Position numbers and translations under genes: made by a program
Notes under the pieces: model-generated
The model's database searches: none
The model's input: only the letters and a program-made list of their open reading frames with translations
What the model was told of the DNA's origin: nothing
Origin: Chloroflexota bacterium
GTDB taxonomy: Bacteria; Chloroflexota; Dehalococcoidia; Lucifugimonadales; Lucifugimonadaceae
Direction: 5' to 3'
DNA: 11,547 nt
Assembly: GCA_029262715.1 (NCBI GenBank)
Contig: JAJCYX010000405.1
Coordinates: 1 to 11,547, forward strand
In this document: positions 6,142-11,547 of the stretch, piece after piece
Position numbering within the stretch: the first letter of the stretch is position 1
Layout: every line of letters begins with the position of its first letter

Positions 6142-7002
6142 ATGATTCTAGTTACCGGGGCTACCGGGCGTACCGGCACCGAGGTGGTTAAGGCTCTTCT
6201 TCAACGCGACCAGCAGGTAACCGCGCTGGTCCGTGACAGCGGTAAAGCAACGAGACTCGCAGACCTCGGGGTTGGGCTCGTTGAAGGTGACATTGCCAAT
6301 CCGGACAGCTGGGGCGGAATCTTCGATGGCGCTGAAAAGGTGTTCCTTCTTTCTCCGGAAAGCCAGGACATGCCTGAACAGCATGGCAAGTTTGCCGAGG
6401 CTGCGGCCAACGCTGGTGTCCAGCATCTGCTTCGCATGTCGATCATCGCCGCAATGGACCCGCACGCTCCACTGGCACTCGCAAAGTGGCACGGAGGCGC
6501 CGATCTCGCTGTCGCCGCCTCCGGCATCAACTACTCCATCATCCAGCCTGCCTGGTTCATGCAGAACACGATCATGTACAAGGACACGATCGGCCCAGAC
6601 GGCGAGTTCCATGGAGCAATGGGTGAGGGCAAGATCGGCGTAATCGATACGCGGGATATCGCAGCATCTGCCGCCTCGATTCTCGCATCCGATGGCCATA
6701 ACGGTCAGACCTACGTGCTGACCGGGCCCGAGACGCTTTCGCAGGCCGACATTGCTAAAAAGCTGTCAGGAATCTACGGCAAAGATGTGAAGTACGTGGA
6801 CGTCGGTCCGGATCAGGTCAAATCGGGAATGATGGCGATGGGCATGCCCGACTGGATGGCTGCTGCATGGGTAGAGCTTGCGGCGATGGTGGCCGATGGC
6901 GGCGTGGATATGACCACATCTACCGTTAGCGACTTAACGGAGAAATCTCCTATCACTTTCGATCAGTTCGCAAATGACTTCAAATCCGTTTTCACCGGAT
7001 GA
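6142..7002 (+). CDS. NAD(P)-binding NmrA-like atypical SDR family protein
   Basis: A 286-residue atypical short-chain dehydrogenase/reductase of the NmrA / SDR_a5 (triphenylmethane reductase, QOR2-like) group. The dinucleotide-binding motif GATGRTG is at residues 6-12, with ALVRD (28-32) after strand 2, where the Arg suggests NADP(H). Further landmarks are LVEGDIAN (47-53), VFLLSP (67-72) and the segment K115-W-H-G-G, then NYSIIQPAWFMQN (130-142), which in relatives reads YTILRPxxFMQN. The classical SDR Tyr-x-x-x-Lys pair is not seen, as is common in the NmrA group. It may be a quinone or dye-type reductase, or a redox-sensing protein without catalysis. It is the first gene of the array that runs to the window edge and is cytoplasmic. 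Confidence 0.88.
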   Translation: MILVTGATGRTGTEVVKALLQRDQQVTALVRDSGKATRLADLGVGLVEGDIANPDSWGGIFDGAEKVFLLSPESQDMPEQHGKFAEAAANAGVQHLLRMSIIAAMDPHAPLALAKWHGGADLAVAASGINYSIIQPAWFMQNTIMYKDTIGPDGEFHGAMGEGKIGVIDTRDIAASAASILASDGHNGQTYVLTGPETLSQADIAKKLSGIYGKDVKYVDVGPDQVKSGMMAMGMPDWMAAAWVELAAMVADGGVDMTTSTVSDLTEKSPITFDQFANDFKSVFTG

Positions 7003-7043
7003 GTCAGGAAATCAGCTGCCATGCAGACAGGGAATTGACATGA
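6999..7043 (+). other. 14-codon mini-ORF bridging the NmrA-like and cupin genes
   Basis: An ATG overlaps the stop of the NmrA-like gene (ATGA at 6999-7002) and opens a frame of 14 codons (MSQEISCHADRELT). Its stop overlaps the ATG of the cupin gene (ATGA at 7040-7043). The AGGGA ribosome binding site of the cupin gene lies inside it. It could pass ribosomes from the first gene to the second, or be a chance frame. Confidence 0.3.
7029..7033 (+). promoter_or_regulatory. Ribosome binding site of the cupin gene
   Basis: AGGGA lies 6 nt before the ATG at 7040. This favours that start over the in-frame ATG at 6974, which lies inside the NmrA-like gene and has no such site. Confidence 0.65.
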
Positions 7044-7417
7044 ATCGGGCTCTTGAACAGCACATACAGAATCACTCTTTGCATGCACCGGAGATGCTCT
7101 TCGACCTGATGCAGATTGTTGAAGAGTTGAGGCCGATCCCCGCCGATCGCGACCGGCAAGGTGTTGCGCTAGTGAAAGAGCACGGGCTAAACGCCGTAGT
7201 CACAGTCATGAAGCCGGAGTGCCGGTTGTCTGGACATGTGAACCGGGGCCCGATCTCGATACAGGTGCTTGATGGGAATGTGAGGCTCTACGCTCGCGGT
7301 GAGGGGAAGTCGTTGAGTGCTGGGCAGATGGCGGTTGTCGATGCGCATGTGGAACATGAAGTGGTTGCAGAGACCGAGTCGGCAATCCTGATGACCATTG
7401 CGCAGAGCCCGGCATAA
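7040..7417 (+). CDS. Small cupin-domain protein
   Basis: A 125-residue single-domain protein with a cupin barrel over about residues 48-121. Cupin motif 1 is reduced to GHVNRGPISIQVLDGNV (65-81) and motif 2 to GQMAVVDAHVEHEVVAETES (95-114). His66, His103 and His106 are present, but the HxH...E metal site of classical cupins is incomplete, so metal binding is doubtful. The N-terminal part is helical and resembles nothing I can name. ATG 7040 was chosen for its AGGGA ribosome binding site; the frame is open to an ATG at 6974 within the previous gene. It follows the NmrA-like gene by 37 bp and precedes the DUF1622 gene by 18 bp. It may bind a small ligand or sense the substrate of the operon; that is conjecture. 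Confidence 0.75.
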   Translation: MNRALEQHIQNHSLHAPEMLFDLMQIVEELRPIPADRDRQGVALVKEHGLNAVVTVMKPECRLSGHVNRGPISIQVLDGNVRLYARGEGKSLSAGQMAVVDAHVEHEVVAETESAILMTIAQSPA

Positions 7418-7435
7418 CGAAAACGAGCATTTGAG

Positions 7436-7810
7436 ATGGTGATCGAGGATTTTTTCGAGATCGCGGTGGACATCGTTGAGGTCACTGCAGTTTCGGTCCT
7501 CCTTGTAGGGATGTTCTTCGAAGGTTTCCGATTTCTCTACCACCGCATCAAAAATGGTGAATCAGAAGACGATTTTCGGGAGATGCGTAGAAGGTTCGGC
7601 CGCGTGCTCCTTCTTTGCCTCGAACTCCTGGTAGCCGCGGACCTGATCATCTCCGTAGCGATCGATCGGTCATTCGAAAGTCTCGGTGTGCTCGCCATCC
7701 TGATCGCACTACGGACTGTCCTCGGACTGACACTGGAATTTGAGATCAGAAGCCTGGCACCGGTGCTGTTGAGATCAGACAATCCGACGGTCGCCGAGAG
7801 TAGCGACTAA
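7436..7810 (+). CDS. DUF1622 family membrane protein
   Basis: A 124-residue integral membrane protein of the DUF1622 family, whose function is unknown. Three hydrophobic segments are seen, near residues 10-34, 55-76 and 82-103. The family-typical elements are the cytoplasmic-looking REMRRRFGRVLLLCLELLVAADLI stretch (from residue 48), where a Glu and an Asp lie within the second helix, the SLGVLAILIALRTVLG helix, and the following LEFEI segment. The acidic residues inside the membrane could matter for ion or proton movement, but nothing proves this. The ATG at 7436 has only a weak ribosome binding site (TTGAG directly before it). The gene sits tightly in the operon, with 18 bp before it and 15 bp after it. 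Confidence 0.85.
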   Translation: MVIEDFFEIAVDIVEVTAVSVLLVGMFFEGFRFLYHRIKNGESEDDFREMRRRFGRVLLLCLELLVAADLIISVAIDRSFESLGVLAILIALRTVLGLTLEFEIRSLAPVLLRSDNPTVAESSD

Positions 7811-7825
7811 ACGGAAGGTAGCAAG

Positions 7826-8494
7826 ATGAACGTTAGAAAGATAAAAGAGCAGCTTGCCGACGTGGCGGTAGCGGACGTTGTTGATGCGCTTTCGAAAAAG
7901 CTGGACCACCGCACACATATTCTCGATCTTGTGAGTCCCGATCCAAAAAAGCGGCTGTTCGGCCAGGCCGTAACGGTGGGCTTTCTTCCTGTGCGCCGAG
8001 ACCTGATGGATCCGCACAAGCACAGCCTTGGGCCCGCGATATACCGAGCGCTTGGCGATGCCAACCCGGCAGACAAAGTCCTGGTTATGTCGAGCAATGG
8101 CCGACCAGATCTCTCGCTTGGCGGCTCGACAAAATTGTCTCGAATTACCAACCTGGGGATGGCCGGTGTTTTGTGCGACGGGCGGCTCAGGGATTTCGAA
8201 GACCTGGCCGGGTACGACGCAGCCTTCTACTGCACAGGTGAAGCGACAAGGGCGGGTGGAAACATGATCCAGCCGTACCTGTCCAACACTGCGGTTTCAC
8301 TACAGGGGACGACAGTCACACCCGGAGACTGGGTGTTCGCAGACCCAACTGGAGCCGTAGTCATTCCGGAAGGCGCGCTGGAAGAGGCGGTCTCAGGTGC
8401 GTTGGCACTTCTGCAGATGGCCTCTAAAGCACGACAATTCATCAAGACTGAAGACCCGCAAAAAGTGATGACAGACGGAAGTATCGAGGCCTAA
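7826..8494 (+). CDS. RraA / HMG-CHA aldolase family protein, unusual active site
   Basis: A 222-residue protein of the RraA-like family, which includes RNase E inhibitors, class II 4-hydroxy-4-methyl-2-oxoglutarate/4-carboxy-4-hydroxy-2-oxoadipate (HMG/CHA) aldolases and oxaloacetate decarboxylases. The core GMAGVLCDGRLRDFEDL (111-127) with R122-D123 is typical, as are DKVLVMSSNG (83-92) and PGDWVFADPTGAVVIPEG (166-183). In metal-dependent aldolases an Asp lies 21 residues before the Arg (the D-x20-R-D motif); here that position is Ser101 in GGSTKLSR. Aldolase activity is therefore uncertain, and an RNase-regulator role is unlikely in this metabolic context. ATG 7826 has a GGAAGG ribosome binding site. 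It lies 15 bp after DUF1622 and 13 bp before the TPP enzyme gene. Confidence 0.87.
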   Translation: MNVRKIKEQLADVAVADVVDALSKKLDHRTHILDLVSPDPKKRLFGQAVTVGFLPVRRDLMDPHKHSLGPAIYRALGDANPADKVLVMSSNGRPDLSLGGSTKLSRITNLGMAGVLCDGRLRDFEDLAGYDAAFYCTGEATRAGGNMIQPYLSNTAVSLQGTTVTPGDWVFADPTGAVVIPEGALEEAVSGALALLQMASKARQFIKTEDPQKVMTDGSIEA

Positions 8495-8507
8495 CCGGAA
8501 CCCGCAC

Positions 8508-10166
8508 ATGAACGCATCTGAACAGATTGTCCAAGCACTAGAGCAACACGGTGTCGAGTATGTCTTCGGAATCCCGGGAGAGGAAAACCTGCCGTTCATG
8601 GAGGCTCTGCGCACAAGCAAAGTGAAGTTCGTGCTTACCAGGCATGAGCAGGCGGCAGGGTTCATGGCGGCGGCCTACGGGAAGCTAACGGGAATCCCCG
8701 GGGTCTGCATGTCTACCCTCGGCGCAGGCGCAACAAACCTGACCACGCCTCTGGCCCACGCGTTGCTAGGCGGTGCGCCGATGATCGCAATCACCGGGCA
8801 GAAGCCGATCAGAGACAACATGCAGGGCCGTTACCAGATACTCAATGTGACTGGCATGATGAAGCCCATCACCAAGTGGTCGCACACCATAGAATCAGGC
8901 TCATCCGTGCCGTCGGTCATGCAGGAGTCATTCCGTCTGAGCAGGGAGCACAGACAGGGGCCGATACACTTGGAGCTTCCTCTCGACGTGTCAGAAGACC
9001 CGACAACTCATCCTCTTCTCCCTATGCAGGAGCCGGACGCCACGGTTGCATCCGCCGAAACGGTAGCTAAAGCGGCAGAAATAGTTCGTGGTGCGAAACG
9101 CCCTGTACTTCTTATTGGCACCCACACCAACCGAACCGATGTCTCAATCGCACTACGCAACCTGGTCGCAGCCACCGGAATCCCATTCGTTTCAACGATG
9201 CTCGGCAAAGGTGTCGTTGACGAGCGATCGCCCCAGTACATGGGCACGGCGACACGCCCCGGAATGGACTACGTCGGTGGCGTGCTCGGTTCAGCTGACG
9301 TGATTGTTGCTGCCGGGCACGACGTGATGGAGAGCCCTCCGTTCATCATGCAACCGGACCAAAACCGCACAGTGATCCACGTCAACTATGTTGGCGCGGT
9401 TGCTGACACAATCTACTTCCCGCAACACCAGGTAACCGGTGATATCGCAGCGAATGTTCAAGCGCTTACAAACGAAATTGGCGGCGAAGCCAGAGCGGTT
9501 GCAAAACCCCATGCCGATCTCGCGCAGAAGTTCAGCGAATCGGTCTCCCGTCACGGCTCTGACACAGGCTTTCCGCTGAAGCCTCAGTTCATAGCTGCTC
9601 AGATTCGGGAACATCTTGGCCCGGATGACATCGTGACGCTGGACAACGGCATTCACAAAATGTGGCTAACCAGGAATTACCCAACCTATGAACCACTGAC
9701 CAACCTTGGTGACGGAACGCTAGGCTCGATGGGCATGTCTTTGCCTTACGCAATCACTGCCAGCCTGCTCAATCCCAGTCGAAATGTTGTCGCAGTCATC
9801 GGCGATGGCGGTTTCATGATGTCGAGCCAGGAACTTGAGACTGCGGTCAGACTCGGCATCAACCTGACCGTTGTTGTTTTTAACGACGGCACTCTCGGGA
9901 TGATTAAAGCAAAGCAGATGCGCGACGAGCTTGTACCGTATGGAGTCGACTTCAATAACCCCGATCTGGTGAAGCTGGCGGACAGCTACGGCGCTACCGG
10001 TCACAGGCCACTGACCGCGCTCGACTTCGGTTCCATGCTGGCGAATGCGACGAGCGCAGGCGGTGTGCATCTGATCGATGCGCCAATCGATTTCGGTGAG
10101 AACATCCGGCTGATGCAGGAGATGGCGATGGTCGGCATGGCCAACATGCAGGCCACGGCCGACTAA
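8508..10166 (+). CDS. Thiamine-diphosphate-dependent enzyme, acetolactate synthase large-subunit-like
   Basis: A 552-residue member of the TPP-dependent decarboxylase/acetolactate synthase family. The N-terminal pyrimidine-binding domain (about 1-165) has FGIPGEENLPFMEAL and the catalytic Glu47 in TRHEQAAGFMA. The central domain is about 185-325. The C-terminal domain has the cofactor motif G432-D-G-G-F...N459-D (GDGGFMMSSQELETAVRLG, then VVVFND). MMKPITKWS (117-125) and SYEPLT-like YEPLTNLGDGTLGSMG (394-409) resemble catabolic AlsS and IlvB. No regulatory subunit gene (ilvN) follows, so it is probably not the biosynthetic enzyme. It may condense or decarboxylate a 2-oxo acid such as pyruvate made by the neighbouring aldolase-like protein. 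Benzoylformate-decarboxylase-type activity is an alternative. The start has a weak ribosome binding site (CCGGAA). Confidence 0.9.
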   Translation: MNASEQIVQALEQHGVEYVFGIPGEENLPFMEALRTSKVKFVLTRHEQAAGFMAAAYGKLTGIPGVCMSTLGAGATNLTTPLAHALLGGAPMIAITGQKPIRDNMQGRYQILNVTGMMKPITKWSHTIESGSSVPSVMQESFRLSREHRQGPIHLELPLDVSEDPTTHPLLPMQEPDATVASAETVAKAAEIVRGAKRPVLLIGTHTNRTDVSIALRNLVAATGIPFVSTMLGKGVVDERSPQYMGTATRPGMDYVGGVLGSADVIVAAGHDVMESPPFIMQPDQNRTVIHVNYVGAVADTIYFPQHQVTGDIAANVQALTNEIGGEARAVAKPHADLAQKFSESVSRHGSDTGFPLKPQFIAAQIREHLGPDDIVTLDNGIHKMWLTRNYPTYEPLTNLGDGTLGSMGMSLPYAITASLLNPSRNVVAVIGDGGFMMSSQELETAVRLGINLTVVVFNDGTLGMIKAKQMRDELVPYGVDFNNPDLVKLADSYGATGHRPLTALDFGSMLANATSAGGVHLIDAPIDFGENIRLMQEMAMVGMANMQATAD

Positions 10167-10182
10167 CGCCGCAAGTTGCCTC

Positions 10183-11523
10183 ATGTATTCCTTCTATAGC
10201 GACCTCTTTTCAGACAAACGAATGCGTGAGGTGTTCTCGGAACGATCGTTCGTGGACAAGCTACTGCGGTTTGAGGTGGCGCTTTCAGAGGCTGAGGCCG
10301 AACTGGGAGTGATTCCGGCTGAGGCCGCTTCTGTCATCGCGGCCGGATGTCACATTGAACACGTGGACTTCGACAGGCTCACTGAGCGCACGGCCGAGGT
10401 GGGTTTTCCGGTGGCACCGCTACTTGAGCAGTTATCGAAATCGGTAGGTCCAGAGGGCCGAGAATTTTTGCACTGGGGCGCGACCACACAGGATGCGATG
10501 GACACGGCCCTGGTACTCCAGTTCGTTGATGCGTTCGAGATCATCTCTAACGATCTGTCTCACCTGACTCACGATTTAGCTGTCCTGGCAAATCGCCACA
10601 GATCGACTGTGATGGCCGGGCGCAGTCAGATGTTGCACGCCAGCCCGATTTCGTTCGGCTACAAAGTTGCCGTATGGCTGGACGGCCTGTTGTCGGCCGA
10701 AACGCGACTGACTCATGCCAGCGAGGCAGCATCGCAGGTTCAACTCGGTGGCGCGGTCGGGACACTCAGTGCTCTCGGTGAAGAGAACGGGCTCGCCGTG
10801 AGGGCACAAGTCGCTGAAAAGTTGGGGCTTAGGAACCCGGCAATATCATGGCACACGTCGAGGGGCCGCATCACCGATGTGGTGGCGTCGTTAGGAACGC
10901 TGACTGCTGCGATGGCAAAGATCGGGCTGGATGTCTCGCTGATGGCGCAAACCGAACTGGGTGAGCTGTCTGTTGCGTCGAAACCGGGGCACGGTGTCAG
11001 CAGCACCATGCCGCAGAAACGGAACTTGATCGAGCCTCAGGTGATGGAGGTGGCGGCGAAGGCTGTGAAGCAATATGTAGCGGTGATGCTGGACGCCTCA
11101 GTGCAGGACCATGAGCGAGGCACGGGCACCTGGCAGCTTGAGTGGATTGCGGTGCCCGAGGCGTTTCTTCTCACATCTGGAGCGCTGACCGCTGCGAACC
11201 GAATGATCTCATCGCTTGAGGTGAACACGGATCGGATGCAGGAAAACCTGGAACGCTCAGGTGACCTGATTATGGCCGAGGCTTTCATGATGAAACTCGC
11301 CCCTGCTTTTGGCAGGACACAGGCTCACGAGATGGTAAGCGAATCAACAGACACAGCCCTGGCGACAGGGAAGTCACTGATCAAGATTTTGCGGGATCGG
11401 ACTGAAATAAGAGAACTGGAAGAGAGAAACGAGCTCGATCTTTCTGACGTCGCACCAATGAACTATCTCGGAGCAACCAGCTCGATGATAGATGCCGTCC
11501 TTGAAAGGGAGAAAAATGACTGA
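10183..11523 (+). CDS. 3-carboxy-cis,cis-muconate cycloisomerase / adenylosuccinate lyase family protein
   Basis: A 446-residue homotetramer-type lyase of the fumarase/aspartase superfamily. Landmarks are HWGATTQDAMDTA (97-109), GRSQMLHASPISFG (146-159), the WHTSRGRI segment (223-230), and the superfamily signature GVSSTMPQKRN (271-281), whose Ser273/Ser274 lies in the flexible catalytic loop. HERGTGTWQLEW (310-321) is typical of PcaB-like proteins. Bacterial PcaB turns 3-carboxy-cis,cis-muconate into 4-carboxymuconolactone in protocatechuate breakdown. The catalytic His of adenylosuccinate lyase (GRTH) is Gln149 here, and bacterial PcaB also lacks it, which favours a cycloisomerase-like role over purine synthesis. 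The context (aldolase-like and TPP enzymes) points the same way. It starts 16 bp after the TPP enzyme gene and overlaps the next gene by 8 bases. Confidence 0.85.
   Translation: MYSFYSDLFSDKRMREVFSERSFVDKLLRFEVALSEAEAELGVIPAEAASVIAAGCHIEHVDFDRLTERTAEVGFPVAPLLEQLSKSVGPEGREFLHWGATTQDAMDTALVLQFVDAFEIISNDLSHLTHDLAVLANRHRSTVMAGRSQMLHASPISFGYKVAVWLDGLLSAETRLTHASEAASQVQLGGAVGTLSALGEENGLAVRAQVAEKLGLRNPAISWHTSRGRITDVVASLGTLTAAMAKIGLDVSLMAQTELGELSVASKPGHGVSSTMPQKRNLIEPQVMEVAAKAVKQYVAVMLDASVQDHERGTGTWQLEWIAVPEAFLLTSGALTAANRMISSLEVNTDRMQENLERSGDLIMAEAFMMKLAPAFGRTQAHEMVSESTDTALATGKSLIKILRDRTEIRELEERNELDLSDVAPMNYLGATSSMIDAVLEREKND
11506..11511 (+). promoter_or_regulatory. Ribosome binding site of the last, partial gene
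   Basis: AGGGAG lies 4 nt before the ATG at 11516, inside the end of the cycloisomerase-like gene. It supports a real start for the truncated gene. Confidence 0.55.
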
Positions 11524-11547
11524 CAGTGATCGAATAGCGGCATTGCT
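11516..11547 (+). CDS. Start of a further operon gene (3' truncated)
   Basis: An ATG with a strong AGGGAG ribosome binding site opens a frame reading MTDSDRIAAL to the window edge. It overlaps the stop of the cycloisomerase-like gene by 8 bases, so it is very likely the next gene of the operon, translationally coupled to it. Ten codons are too few to name a family. Confidence 0.6.
   Translation, partial: MTDSDRIAAL

Noticed and set aside
6984..7000. ATCCG/CGGAT dyad at the end of the NmrA-like gene as a terminator
   Set aside because: The stem has only 5 bp, there is no T-tract, and it lies in coding sequence just before a coupled gene.
7187..7543. 118-codon minus-strand frame over the cupin and DUF1622 genes
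   Set aside because: It is antisense to two well-supported genes, and its composition is that of a shadow frame.
8508..10166. Assignment as the biosynthetic acetolactate synthase ilvB
   Set aside because: No ilvN or other branched-chain amino acid gene is adjacent, and the context is catabolic; only family-level naming is justified.
9720..10184. 154-codon minus-strand frame
   Set aside because: It is antisense to the conserved TPP-binding domain of the ALS-like gene; the sense frame shows clear family motifs.
10183..11523. Assignment as adenylosuccinate lyase purB
   Set aside because: The catalytic His of the GRTH strand is absent, and the local motifs and neighbours fit the PcaB-like branch better.

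Overview
The window is chromosomal DNA of ordinary bacterial type, with moderate GC, tightly packed genes and no mobile element, rRNA, phage gene or CRISPR array. The mix of families suggests a free-living, heterotrophic Chloroflexota bacterium, possibly of the marine SAR202/Dehalococcoidia kind: type-2 PyrF beside a DUF951 protein, a bifunctional-nuclease-domain protein, DUF1622, and an RraA-like / TPP-enzyme / cycloisomerase-like cluster. This placement is an inference from gene content and was not tested.

Layout, left half: (1) positions 1-1719 hold the 3' part of a CPA2-type cation:proton antiporter with extra C-terminal membrane segments and a long hydrophilic tail. (2) 1866-2807 encodes an HSL-type alpha/beta hydrolase with a complete catalytic triad. 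(3) On the minus strand, converging on the hydrolase so closely that the two stop codons overlap, lies a COG2231-type endonuclease III relative with an intact iron-sulfur cluster motif but no canonical lysine. (4) Divergent from it are pyrF (3655-4491) and a DUF951 gene coupled to it by a GTGA overlap. (5) A bifunctional-nuclease (DUF151) gene follows at 4847-5431.

Middle: 5432-6141 is largely non-coding. It has direct repeats and small hairpins (5496-5605), a plausible sigma-70 promoter with an inverted repeat between its boxes, a tRNA-Gln(CUG) gene with encoded CCA (5650-5723), a strong intrinsic terminator, and an isolated near-perfect 19-bp palindrome at 5801-5819.

Right half: from 6142 to the window edge is one compact same-strand array with gaps of 13-37 bp or overlaps. 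It encodes an NmrA-like NAD(P)-binding protein, a small cupin, a DUF1622 membrane protein, an RraA/HMG-CHA-aldolase-like protein, an acetolactate-synthase-like TPP enzyme, a 3-carboxymuconate-cycloisomerase-like lyase, and the first codons of another gene. The aldolase-like, TPP-dependent and cycloisomerase-like genes look like a catabolic module for aromatic-derived or other carboxylic acids, but the substrate cannot be read from the sequence. The RraA-like protein lacks a residue of the family's metal-binding motif, so a new activity is possible. This module is the best candidate for something undescribed here.
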